20,768 bases of DNA, from IMG/VR virus record IMGVR_UViG_3300032326_001833, positions 1 through 20,768 of that record; one strand, given 5' to 3'. Source of the stretch: a virus. Under the pieces are notes generated by a model. That model worked only from the letters and a program-made list of their open reading frames with translations, ran no database searches and was not told where the DNA came from. Positions 6,608 to 15,248 of this stretch are shown in pieces; position 1 is the stretch's first letter; each line of letters starts with the position of its first letter. The position numbers and the translations under genes were made by a program.

Positions 6608-6753
6608 TGTATAAAAAACTAATATATGTAATGGGTAAAAAACACAACTCAAAAGGGTCAAGATTTATTATAAACTGTTATAGATTATATTATGCCTTTT
6701 TAATAGTTTGTTCATTAATATTCATCACAATAGTTTATGTGTTAAATACTTGA
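6607..6753 (+). CDS. Small Tyr-rich membrane peptide closing the halogenase operon, 48 aa
   Basis: ATG at 6607 overlaps the nitroreductase stop by one base (TAATG) and opens 48 codons to TGA 6751-6753. The first 20 residues are basic (KK, GKKH, SKGSR). Residues about 21-46 form a hydrophobic helix that ends three residues before the stop, so the peptide resembles a membrane anchor. It has six Tyr, which makes it a conceivable, though unproven, target for the halogenase or oxygenases. The stop codon lies within the TTGACA box of the next promoter. No family is recognised. Confidence 0.5.
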   Translation: MYKKLIYVMGKKHNSKGSRFIINCYRLYYAFLIVCSLIFITIVYVLNT

Positions 6754-6778
6754 CAAATTACGTTAAATAGTGTATATT
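6750..6778 (+). promoter_or_regulatory. Sigma-70 promoter of the nuclease gene
   Basis: TTGACA (6750-6755), a 17-base spacer and TATATT (6773-6778). The ATG at 6787 is eight bases after the -10 box, so the transcript should start one or two bases before it. An AAGG at 6779-6782 would then lie upstream of the transcript start and could not act as a ribosome site for this promoter. Confidence 0.78.
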
Positions 6779-6786
6779 AAGGCTAT

Positions 6787-7218
6787 ATGAAAATATTATT
6801 ATTGATATTAATGTTTCTACCCTCTTTGGCGCTGGCGAAGGAAGTAGAAATGAAAGTGTACGATTTTAAATTAACAAGAGTATTAGATGGTGATACTGTA
6901 GGTTTTGAAGCGAAGTTTCTACCAGATCCACTTAAAAAAGAATTACTGATTCGTGTATATGGTGTTGATACACCAGAAAAAGGACACCGTGCTCAATGCC
7001 CACAAGAAAATACAAAGGGTTTAGCTGCAACTGAATTTACAAAGACTACAATTGCCAATGGTAAAAAAATACAAATTGCCATTGCCACTTGGGATAAGTT
7101 TGGTGGTCGTGTATTAGGTGATGTATTAATTGATGGTAAATCATTACGTGTTGCATTAATCAAAAACGGATATGCACGAGAATATTACGGCCTTGCAAAA
7201 GAGTCGTGGTGTAATTAA
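6787..7218 (+). CDS. Secreted thermonuclease (staphylococcal nuclease-like)
   Basis: The 143-residue protein has a signal peptide: Lys2, a leucine-rich core, and cleavage likely after ALA at residue 17. The mature part is one SNase domain with the calcium and catalytic residues in place: VLDGDT (D34, D36), RVYGVDTPE (R56, D61, E64, equivalent to Arg35, Asp40 and Glu43 of S. aureus nuclease) and DKFGGR (R108, equivalent to Arg87). C71 and C142 could form a disulfide after export. The enzyme should cut DNA and RNA in the periplasm or outside, perhaps to scavenge nucleotides or block competing phage DNA; both roles are inference. The stop overlaps the next gene by one base. Confidence 0.9.
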   Translation: MKILLLILMFLPSLALAKEVEMKVYDFKLTRVLDGDTVGFEAKFLPDPLKKELLIRVYGVDTPEKGHRAQCPQENTKGLAATEFTKTTIANGKKIQIAIATWDKFGGRVLGDVLIDGKSLRVALIKNGYAREYYGLAKESWCN

Positions 7219-7778
7219 TGAAGAACATACGTATTATAAAAGAGAATATAGACGTATCAGGTATTGTAAAACAATTAGAACAACATCCTGAAGATTGGGG
7301 TAATGTGGGCCGTATGAAAGGCACCGATCGCCAAGATCCTCATACACGATTAGTTAAATCAGGTGTACTTCAATTAGTTATGGGAGGTATTTCAAAACCT
7401 GGTGAGTTTATTGGTGATACTGAAATATGCGTGCCTACTGAAGCTGCATCAAGACACACAGAAATACAAAAAATATTAGTACAAGAACTTGGATTTAAAA
7501 AATTAAATCGTTGTGCTTTTCTAAGAACACCTGTAGGTGAAATAACAGGCAAACATATAGATGAAGGAAAGTATTACCACAATAAAGACCGTTATCATTT
7601 AAGCATAACAGGCACATATCGTTATAGTGTTTGGGATAATGGAGACCTTGAATTTACTAAAGAAGAAGTAATTATAGAACCAGGAACTTTGTTTTGGTTT
7701 GACAATAAAAAAAATCACATGGCTGAAAATATAGGAGATGTTCCTCGTATTGCTTTTATATTTGATGTTCCTAAATAA
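7218..7778 (+). CDS. Aspartyl/asparaginyl beta-hydroxylase-like 2OG-Fe(II) oxygenase, 186 aa
   Basis: H113-x-D115 (KHIDEGKYYH), H167 (KNHMAEN) and R177 (PRIAF) give a complete iron ligand triad plus the 2-oxoglutarate arginine, with PGTLFWFDN before the second histidine as in the Asp/Asn hydroxylase family. Unlike the 4787 protein it has a long N-terminal part (residues 1-90) with the segment DPHTRLV and no membrane span. It follows the nuclease with a one-base overlap, so it depends on the promoter at 6750 and on coupled translation. The target may be a protein side chain or a small molecule; not determined. Confidence 0.82.
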   Translation: MKNIRIIKENIDVSGIVKQLEQHPEDWGNVGRMKGTDRQDPHTRLVKSGVLQLVMGGISKPGEFIGDTEICVPTEAASRHTEIQKILVQELGFKKLNRCAFLRTPVGEITGKHIDEGKYYHNKDRYHLSITGTYRYSVWDNGDLEFTKEEVIIEPGTLFWFDNKKNHMAENIGDVPRIAFIFDVPK

Positions 7779-7789
7779 AAAACTATTTT

Positions 7790-8356
7790 ATGAAAATATT
7801 AAATTTTAATACAAAAGGCATATTAAAAAAATTTAAAGAACATGAAAACGTTAAAAATAAATTATTAAATTATTTCGAAAATTCAAATGAAGGATCGTAT
7901 GTTAGAAAAGAAAAAGGTGAACTTTTAAGTAAAATTAATAAACTAGATTGGAACAGTAGTAGAAACTTTAATAGAGAATGGGTTGTTTTTTTAAAACCAT
8001 ATTTAATGCAACATTTTAACGAATGTGCAAATTTTTTAAATTATAATTCGGTTGAAATAAAAGCTATTTGGTTTCAACAATATCTGAAAAATGAAATACA
8101 TCAATGGCACATTCATGGCGAAAATTATACAGGAGTTTATTATTTAGAATTTGATAAAAATAATGCAAAAACAGAAATTTTAGATCACGATGAAAATAAA
8201 CATATTGTTGATGCTGAAGAAGGAGATATAGTAATTTTTCCTAGTTTTTTAATTCACCAATCCCCAAAATTAATTAATTCTAATAAAAAATCTATTATAT
8301 CTTTTAATATTGAATTTACCAATATTAAGCTTGCGCCTCACCCCAACGCAATATAA
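7790..8356 (+). CDS. Putative 2OG-Fe(II) oxygenase, phage type, 188 aa
   Basis: The segment WHIHGENYTGVYYLEF (residues 106-121) followed by GDIVIFPSFLIHQSPK (145-160) and an ISFNI strand is the pattern of the 2OG-Fe(II) oxygenases common in marine T4-like phages. Ligand candidates are H107, H109 or E111, and H156; the usual HxD appears as HxH. No arginine stands at the expected place in the last strand, where KKS precedes IISFNI. There is no ribosome site before the ATG, and eleven bases separate it from the previous stop. The 3' end overlaps the convergent giant fibre gene by 32 bases. Confidence 0.72.
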   Translation: MKILNFNTKGILKKFKEHENVKNKLLNYFENSNEGSYVRKEKGELLSKINKLDWNSSRNFNREWVVFLKPYLMQHFNECANFLNYNSVEIKAIWFQQYLKNEIHQWHIHGENYTGVYYLEFDKNNAKTEILDHDENKHIVDAEEGDIVIFPSFLIHQSPKLINSNKKSIISFNIEFTNIKLAPHPNAI

Positions 8357-11300
8357 TATTAGAATTTACAGCAGTACCACTAACTTTATAAACGTTAAAC
8401 GCTAAAGTATCAGGACCATTAGGAAAAGCTCCCCTACCACCTATCGTAGTAGCCGTTAATTCTTTCAAAGTATCTAATGTTAAAGTTTCAGAAGTACCAG
8501 GTTGTACAACAAAAGAAAATACTGTTTCTCCTGGTAATGCATATTGAGCACCAAACTGAAATGTTAAAGTAGTTGCAGCACTAATAGTTGTAGTGGATGA
8601 TTGTGTAAATGTTACCCTATACGCTACTCCACTTAAAAAAGTTCTAGTAGTTATTGCCGTTACAGACGTAGCAGCAGGAAATGATGTTACACTTGAAGCA
8701 AATCTTGTTCCTATAACAGCTCCACTATTTAACCATTGTGTTGAACTAAAAAACAAATAGTTTGTTCTAGTAAGCGACGCTGCACTACCTGCCGCAGTTA
8801 TACGAACAGACATAGAATTTGTTGAACCAGCTCCTGAAACTACCTGAGGAGCATTACTCATCAATATTCTTGTATGCGATACACCACCTATAGAAACAAA
8901 AGCAGGTGTAATTGAAACTATAGTAACATTAGAAATAATAGGCGTTATAACTGTATAAGTTAATCCTGTAGGTGTTCCAGCAGAAGTTGTTAAAGGACCT
9001 CCACCATATGTAGCACTTAAAGTTACTTGTGTTGTTCCATTTGTAGCAGTAATAAAATAACTATTTCCTGAAGTATATCCTGTTATTGAACCTGTACCGC
9101 CATAAGTTCCTGTTATTGTTATTTTTGAACCGACTGAAAGAGTTGCATTTGAAGTGAAATTAAGTATTCCTCCTGAAGCCACTGTCACACCTGATAATGT
9201 TGTGGCAGCCGTTAATGTATCTAAACCATCACCTGCTAATATTCCTGAAGAATTAAAATCTGCATCTGTTACTAAAAAGTCATTTCTATTCGTGTTAAAT
9301 GCAGCTCCATAAGTTGCCGTATCTTTTTTAGTTCTTGTTACTGTTTGATTCGTGCCTCCAGGACTTGTTGCATTTCCTGTACTTGTCATTTGCACTAAAG
9401 CATATTGTACCGAACCTATCAAAACATAATTTGATGTAACGGATGAAAGTGATTGACCACCTGTTAAATAAGTTGCTAGTGAAAAAACATCTCCAGTTTG
9501 TAAAGAAATAGCAGTAGCTTGCGTTTGTGTAATTATAAATGTTGAACGTCCTGAGTTTATAGCACTGTTAAAACTTTCTGCTATATTATTAAAATTTGAT
9601 AGTGTTATGTTATTGCCACCATTTACGCTAGCTTGAGGAGAATTATTATTAGCATTTGCTGTCATAACTATTCTAGCGTGAGCTGTACCAGCTAATGTTA
9701 TAAAATTTGGCGTTATAGATGCTATTCTTTGACTACTAGTTAAATATGTTGATGTGCTTAATCTATCGCCAACTAATAATGGATTTGTAGTTAATAAAGT
9801 ATTATAATCAGCCATTGTAATTAAAAAATCATTTCTTGTGGTTGAAAAGGCTCTATTATATGTTGAACTTGTAGCAAAAGCAAAGCTTCTAGCAGTTAAT
9901 GTTACAGAAGGATTGTTAAAACCTATAGCTGTTAAAGATGCTGTATCAGCATTAAAAGCACGAGCTGTAATTGTTGTAGTAAAAGCACCTAATGTCTGTG
10001 CTGTTGTTTGTGAAGATGAACCTGACCATGTCACTGAACCACCTGAAGCAACTTGTGCAAAACTAGGTTGTCCTCCGGCAGCGGCGTTTTGCAATCCTGT
10101 CCAAGTAATTTTTGTAGGGTCTGTAGGATAATTAGTAGGATTTAAAACACCTTCAATGACAATAGCTCCTGTGCCTGTATCAGATACACACGTAACAGAA
10201 TTTAATAATAATTGAGCACGATTTAAAAGTTCTTTTTCACCTAAATCTCCTGTAACTGCATTACTTACACTAGGAGCTAAACGTAATAGAAAAGCCGTTG
10301 TTCTTTCAGTTGTAACATTTATACCTGATGCTAAGTAATTGAAAATATAACCTCTATCTTCATCAAATCTACCATCAGTTAAAAATGCCGACCCCCAATG
10401 ACTTATGTTTGGTGTAATGGTATTTGAAACTAAAATTACTCCTGTGCCTGCAGTATGAGATTCTGCTACACTTCCTGTAAATGATCTATTACTTCCAGCC
10501 ACAAATTGAGCTAAAGCTGCTGAACGTGTACAATTTTCTAATGCTGAAGAACTTTTTTTAGTATAATTAATTAATTCGTTATCAATATATACAGTTCCTG
10601 AATTAGGAAAAAATTCTAAATCATCTGCTGATAATGGTATAGATGTAGCTGAAGAATTTATATTAGACAACAATCTACCTTTAGCTCCTACGTTTTCGAC
10701 TTCATATCTCACTGGTAAGTTACCTGTTCTCATATATGCTTCTGTATTTGTATTACTATTTCTAAACCTATGAACAAAAACATAATTACCATCAGAACCT
10801 CTTAACATAAAGTCTATAAATCCTGCACCATACCATGTGTGTTGAATACCGATCATTTGCATTTTGCCTATGTCAAGTGTATATCCACTTTGTCCTGATC
10901 CGTTTATAGCGTCTAAATTAAAATCTGATTGAGGAATAATAATATCGGTTGTTTTTACAATTTTAACTTCTGGCGCAACAACAACACCTCTAAAATCAGG
11001 AGTTACAGTCATTGAAGTATTACTAGTAATTTTACTTACAACGTGTGTCATTCCTCTTATAACAATTTTATCCCCTGCAATTAATTGATCTCTAAATTTT
11101 GTATTTGTTCCTGTAACCAAGTTACTATTTGGAGTTACAGAAACTACACCAGCTAATTGTTGAGTACTTGTTCTTCGTCCAACAGCAAATTTTTGTCCAT
11201 CATATTGCCAAAACATACCGTTTTGATCGTCAAATATACCTGCACGTACTGTAGCTCCATGCCAATTTCTTACTCCTATAACACATGGACTACTTAAAGT

Positions 11301-14300
11301 AGCTGTGGCACTGCCTAAAGTTTTATTTGCTAAAACTCTAAGTGTTCTTTCAGTTACTATAGATGTAACAGTATAAGTTGAATCATAACCTGATGTTGTA
11401 ACACCACTTAATGTTATAATACCTCCTACCTGACATCCATGATCTACGTCATCAGTTTCAATTGTTATAGTTGAACCCACGGCAGTTCCATTTGCAGTGA
11501 CAGAACGAACATCATAACTTGGAGCAAATAAAGCTCCCGTATTGTACATTACACCTTTACCTGATTGATAACGAATATATTTCTTACTCATACGAATAGC
11601 ATTAGCTCCGTGTGAAGGAGAAGCTGTTCCTAAAATAACTCCACCATCAAAAGGTCTATGAATAAAAAATGCATCTGATCTACCATATAGAATTCCTACT
11701 AAATTATTTTCTATTGCTCCGGCTGAACGAGCTGTATATTTTAATGTTGTTTCTGTAGGAACTTCTTCAACAAAAAAAGCTCCTTCTGCTAATTTAGCGT
11801 TAACTCCTGAACTTGATATAAAAGTTGTTATAATATTACCTGGAACAAATCCATGTGCTGTTAAAAATGTTACCAAAATTGTTCCTATTGCTGAAAATGT
11901 TATACCTGTATTTCCTGAAGCAATTTGTGATGTAGTAGGTTCACTAATAGTTATTGCACTTAAAAAATTTAAAGTAGGAGCAGTTACAGGAGTTCCTGCT
12001 ATAGAAACTGATTGTATTTCTCCTCCTGTGGAAACACCATTCACTGTAATTTTACATGAACCTGTACTTCCTGTTCCTGAAGTAGAAAAAGTTAATATAC
12101 CTCCTAAACTATCTACTGATAAAACTGTTATGACTAAATTATTTACACCTATTTCTCCTCCTAAAGAAGTACCTATAAATGTAAGTGTATCAGGAGTTTC
12201 TCCTGAACCTAATCCAGCGCTAAATCCCGTACCAATATTATTAATTTGAACACTGTAAACACCTGTATTTGATCTAGTTATATCAAACGTTGCATCAGCT
12301 CCTGTAAAACTAGTTATGTTATCAGGAGTAACACCATTATATGAAGCACCTCCTCTAACTCTAACTACAGTTCCATTTGTATAATTTGATCCTCCATTAT
12401 TAATCGCTAAAGCTGTTACTACACCAGCAACTGATGTAATGTCAACTGTTAATCCTGATCCTGATCCTGATACGTTTGTGGTTACTACACCATTCGCATT
12501 ACTATATCCTGTTCCTCCTACTAAAGTAGCAGCATCTAAACTATTTACTCTCAATCTATTTAAAGCAGATGTTACTGTAATTGTTGCATCATTATTGGTT
12601 GAATCAATATTTCCTGAGAGTAAATTTCCATTTACAGTGATTGTGTCTCCATTTGAATAAGAGAGTCCTTGATTTGTTACTGTAGCTGAATAAACACTTG
12701 ACGCTCTTGAAATAGTAAACTGAGCGTTTACTCCATCTCCACTTGTACTACTTTGACTTACTGTAGTAAAAGTTTCATTTGTACCTAATATATCAGAAGT
12801 AATTGGTTCTGAAAATGTAACGTCATTATTGTTTATATTTGTAACAACTGTTTGAACACCATCACCTCTATTTAAAATTTGACCTGTAGCAATTCCTGTT
12901 GTGCTGTTGACAGTTAATACAGTATCTCCTGCATTAGCATTTATTGCTAAAGTTGTAGAAGCTGTTGTTGTACCAGAGCCAGTAACATTCGTAACTGATG
13001 TTCCTGTATTTAATCCTGTACCAGATAAAGGAGAACCAATTAAGGGAGCAGTTCCTGTATAACCGATAACTGTAGAACCTGCTGGTGTAATTAAGGTTGT
13101 TGTTATATTTCCAGAAGTACCATTTGAAAAAACTGAAAAAGATGGATTTCCTACAGCAGCTCCTGTATAATAAGCTGCTTTTCTTAACTGTGTGTAAACA
13201 GAAGCAAGTTGTTGTCCATCAGTTGTTCCTACTTTTGCTTTTGCATAATAAGTAAAAACATTAATAGAAGGTACAGAATTAACTAAAAAAGTTCCTTCTG
13301 CACGGCTAAATCCTGTTATAGAATTTGCAAGAGCTTTTATTGAAAAAGCATCTCCCACTATAAGAGAGTGAGCACTTTGACAAGTAACTGTTATTAAACT
13401 TGCACCTGAACCACCTGTAGCTGAACTTGCATCTGTTGTTACAGTTGTAACTAAGATTTCAGAACCTGGAATTTCATATGTTGCAGGATAATTTCTTTGA
13501 AGTCCTATTGCTTGCCATTTTGTAGGTTGCAATCCATATTCAAAATCGGCATCTAACATAGATTGTGGAAGACCGACTTTAACTCTCTCCATAGCATCTG
13601 TAGCAATACTATTCAGTCTAACAGTATCTTCTTTAGCTTCTACAAATATTTGTATATTATCTGTACCCAACATAGTTGAAGTATCAGCATCTAAAATTGC
13701 AGTGGTGATTTTATCTATACCGTAAATTGAACCTGGAAAATCAGCATCGGTATCTGTATTAATATTTCCTAAATTTTGATAAGTTAATTCTAATTTATTT
13801 GTAGGGTCGGCAAAGTTATATAAAATAACATTTCTTGTTGTATTTGTAATTAATAAAAAATCTTTTAATTTAAAGAAACCAGGAAATTTAATTGTTCCTC
13901 TAGTGTTTACTAATGCAGGTAAATTATCAAGACCTCCTTGAATTACATCTATAATAATATCTATTAATTCCTCAAATCTAGTTTCGCCAGCTCCTTCAGC
14001 ATTATTTCCTGTAATCGTTTGAGCGATCACGGCATTTCTACTTGCAAAAGCAACATTATTAAAAATATAATTTGTAAGTAAAACTTTTACATATTCGTAA
14101 ACAGCAATTTCAGGTTCACGATCGCCGTCTAATTGTGCAACACCACCTAACCAATATGTTGAAGCATTATATCTTGTTGCAGTATTGCCTCCTTTTTTTA
14201 AATCATTTAATATACCTTCTAAAACATAACCTGTATCCCTTCTACACTTAGCTTCATTGTAAGTATAAAAAATAAAAGGTGCAATATTATTTGTAACGTT

Positions 14301-14441
14301 ATAGTTAATATAAGCTATAACTTCTTCTATAATATATTTTTCGTTTAATTGTAATAGATTGACTGCGTTAGGATATTGATTTAAACTCGGCGAAGCATTT
14401 GCCGGTGAAAATTTATATGTTGAAATTAGCTTTTTACCCAT
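8325..14441 (-). CDS. Giant modular tail-fibre or virion structural protein, 2038 aa
   Basis: A single uninterrupted frame rich in Thr, Ser, Gly, Asn and Val, with almost no Cys or Trp over long stretches, as in phage fibres made of stacked beta modules. Residues about 61-90 (YNEAKCRRDTGY...LKKGGN) match a module found in virion proteins of marine T4-like phages. Residues about 340-900 are a chain of Ig-like or beta-sandwich modules with recurring GxGYxNG-type turns. Residues about 1528-1850 hold three diverged copies of a domain. The C-terminal region (about 1900-2038) is again beta-rich. AGGA stands six bases before the ATG, and only three bases separate it from the upstream fibre gene. Likely a host-binding fibre or baseplate-attached fibre, late expressed; the T4 counterpart is not identifiable. 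Confidence 0.85.
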   Translation of the reverse strand: MGKKLISTYKFSPANASPSLNQYPNAVNLLQLNEKYIIEEVIAYINYNVTNNIAPFIFYTYNEAKCRRDTGYVLEGILNDLKKGGNTATRYNASTYWLGGVAQLDGDREPEIAVYEYVKVLLTNYIFNNVAFASRNAVIAQTITGNNAEGAGETRFEELIDIIIDVIQGGLDNLPALVNTRGTIKFPGFFKLKDFLLITNTTRNVILYNFADPTNKLELTYQNLGNINTDTDADFPGSIYGIDKITTAILDADTSTMLGTDNIQIFVEAKEDTVRLNSIATDAMERVKVGLPQSMLDADFEYGLQPTKWQAIGLQRNYPATYEIPGSEILVTTVTTDASSATGGSGASLITVTCQSAHSLIVGDAFSIKALANSITGFSRAEGTFLVNSVPSINVFTYYAKAKVGTTDGQQLASVYTQLRKAAYYTGAAVGNPSFSVFSNGTSGNITTTLITPAGSTVIGYTGTAPLIGSPLSGTGLNTGTSVTNVTGSGTTTASTTLAINANAGDTVLTVNSTTGIATGQILNRGDGVQTVVTNINNNDVTFSEPITSDILGTNETFTTVSQSSTSGDGVNAQFTISRASSVYSATVTNQGLSYSNGDTITVNGNLLSGNIDSTNNDATITVTSALNRLRVNSLDAATLVGGTGYSNANGVVTTNVSGSGSGLTVDITSVAGVVTALAINNGGSNYTNGTVVRVRGGASYNGVTPDNITSFTGADATFDITRSNTGVYSVQINNIGTGFSAGLGSGETPDTLTFIGTSLGGEIGVNNLVITVLSVDSLGGILTFSTSGTGSTGSCKITVNGVSTGGEIQSVSIAGTPVTAPTLNFLSAITISEPTTSQIASGNTGITFSAIGTILVTFLTAHGFVPGNIITTFISSSGVNAKLAEGAFFVEEVPTETTLKYTARSAGAIENNLVGILYGRSDAFFIHRPFDGGVILGTASPSHGANAIRMSKKYIRYQSGKGVMYNTGALFAPSYDVRSVTANGTAVGSTITIETDDVDHGCQVGGIITLSGVTTSGYDSTYTVTSIVTERTLRVLANKTLGSATATLSSPCVIGVRNWHGATVRAGIFDDQNGMFWQYDGQKFAVGRRTSTQQLAGVVSVTPNSNLVTGTNTKFRDQLIAGDKIVIRGMTHVVSKITSNTSMTVTPDFRGVVVAPEVKIVKTTDIIIPQSDFNLDAINGSGQSGYTLDIGKMQMIGIQHTWYGAGFIDFMLRGSDGNYVFVHRFRNSNTNTEAYMRTGNLPVRYEVENVGAKGRLLSNINSSATSIPLSADDLEFFPNSGTVYIDNELINYTKKSSSALENCTRSAALAQFVAGSNRSFTGSVAESHTAGTGVILVSNTITPNISHWGSAFLTDGRFDEDRGYIFNYLASGINVTTERTTAFLLRLAPSVSNAVTGDLGEKELLNRAQLLLNSVTCVSDTGTGAIVIEGVLNPTNYPTDPTKITWTGLQNAAAGGQPSFAQVASGGSVTWSGSSSQTTAQTLGAFTTTITARAFNADTASLTAIGFNNPSVTLTARSFAFATSSTYNRAFSTTRNDFLITMADYNTLLTTNPLLVGDRLSTSTYLTSSQRIASITPNFITLAGTAHARIVMTANANNNSPQASVNGGNNITLSNFNNIAESFNSAINSGRSTFIITQTQATAISLQTGDVFSLATYLTGGQSLSSVTSNYVLIGSVQYALVQMTSTGNATSPGGTNQTVTRTKKDTATYGAAFNTNRNDFLVTDADFNSSGILAGDGLDTLTAATTLSGVTVASGGILNFTSNATLSVGSKITITGTYGGTGSITGYTSGNSYFITATNGTTQVTLSATYGGGPLTTSAGTPTGLTYTVITPIISNVTIVSITPAFVSIGGVSHTRILMSNAPQVVSGAGSTNSMSVRITAAGSAASLTRTNYLFFSSTQWLNSGAVIGTRFASSVTSFPAATSVTAITTRTFLSGVAYRVTFTQSSTTTISAATTLTFQFGAQYALPGETVFSFVVQPGTSETLTLDTLKELTATTIGGRGAFPNGPDTLAFNVYKVSGTAVNSNIILRWGEAQA
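8940..9860 (-). repeat. Three diverged protein-level repeats in the giant fibre, the third split by an inserted module
   Basis: The copies begin with YNRAFSTTRNDFLI (near 9860), FNSAINSGRSTFII (near 9575) and YGAAFNTNRNDFLV (near 9312). Each continues with a GD(R/V/G)LxT segment, a (T/S)SxxxxxI or V-rich strand and a stretch such as HARIVM, YALVQM or HTRILM. In the third copy about 87 residues (from TLSGVTVA to LTYTVIT, roughly 9205-8940) interrupt the domain. That insert has its own glycine-rich beta-module character. Confidence 0.7.
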
Positions 14442-14444
14442 TTT

Positions 14445-15233
14445 TTATCCTAGTGCCACCGCTATTGCAGTTGCATATGTCTTTATATTTAGGTTGTCTA
14501 CAATAACAGAATTAGAAACTACGTTACCAGTAATATTTCCAGTTACATTACCTGTTAAATTACCAGTTACGTTACCTGTAACATTACCTGTTATAGTTCC
14601 TGTTGCTGTTAAATTATCATTTACTGTAACCGTATTTGAATTTGTGGATGCAATTGTATTTCCTGAAACCTGTATAGTGCCTAATGTCTGTGTACTACCT
14701 GTAGCATTCAGTGTAGTTGCACTTAATGTTGTTGCGTGTAAAGTATTCCATGTTCTTGTAGTAGAACCTAAGTTATAGGTATTGTTTACAGCAGGTATAA
14801 CACTTGAATTTATATTTGCATTAAAGTTTATACTGTCTGATGCATTATCTCCTAAAACAATTGTTGGGCCATTAAATGTAGTTGTGCCTGTAATTGTTAA
14901 ATTTCCTGTTATATCTAAATTATTTGAAACTGTAAGTGTAGTACCTGAAGCTGATATTGTATTCGAACCTAGATTTATTGTAGAAACTAAAAATAAGTCT
15001 GTAAATTTTTTTGTAGAAGAACCTAAGTTATATGTGTTTGAAAAAGTAGGTATTATGGTTGTAGATACACCTGTTCCTAATTTAGTGTCTATTAAACCAT
15101 TTAAATCAGCAGTATCTAATTTAACGTCCTCTAAACGAGCCGTTTCAGTTACGACTTTAGCACTCTCTCTATTGATATGATCTCTTACGACAATAGGTTT
15201 AGTATCTCGTAAAATTGTACGTGTATATGCCAT
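14445..15233 (-). CDS. Fibre-like structural protein with TGN tetrad repeats, 262 aa
   Basis: After a charged N-terminus (residues 1-45), possibly the attachment end, the protein has two copies of a PxxxNTYNLGSxT motif (about 62-74 and 147-159), a signature of beta-stranded tail-fibre repeats. A six-fold run of TGN(V/L/I) tetrads (215-237) then follows, as in left-handed or triple beta-helix shafts, before a short C-terminal helix-like end. The AAAGG ribosome site is five bases before the ATG, and the late promoter at 15299 lies upstream. It is the first gene of the fibre operon, followed after three bases by the giant fibre. It may form a joint or collar to the larger fibre; that is inference. 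Confidence 0.82.
   Translation of the reverse strand: MAYTRTILRDTKPIVVRDHINRESAKVVTETARLEDVKLDTADLNGLIDTKLGTGVSTTIIPTFSNTYNLGSSTKKFTDLFLVSTINLGSNTISASGTTLTVSNNLDITGNLTITGTTTFNGPTIVLGDNASDSINFNANINSSVIPAVNNTYNLGSTTRTWNTLHATTLSATTLNATGSTQTLGTIQVSGNTIASTNSNTVTVNDNLTATGTITGNVTGNVTGNLTGNVTGNITGNVVSNSVIVDNLNIKTYATAIAVALG
14523..14594 (-). repeat. Twelve-base tandem repeat encoding TGN tetrads
   Basis: About six degenerate 12-base units, read on the minus strand as variants of ACAGGTAATGTA, encode TGNV, TGNL or TGNI. Third positions differ between units while the protein tetrad is kept, which suggests selection on the protein. Confidence 0.75.
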
Positions 15234-15248
15234 TTGGCCTTTAATTTG

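Noticed and set aside
10801-12190. TATAAATC and TATAAATG boxes inside the giant fibre gene (plus strand)
   Set aside because: They are one base off the late consensus and lead into no plus-strand gene, so chance matches in AT-rich DNA.
12028-12660. Open frames on the plus strand inside the giant fibre gene (also near 9838-10131 and 14494-15180)
   Set aside because: They are mirror frames of repetitive Thr/Ser/Gly/Asn codons, giving Val/Pro/Leu-rich strings without motifs or ribosome sites. The minus-strand genes explain the region.
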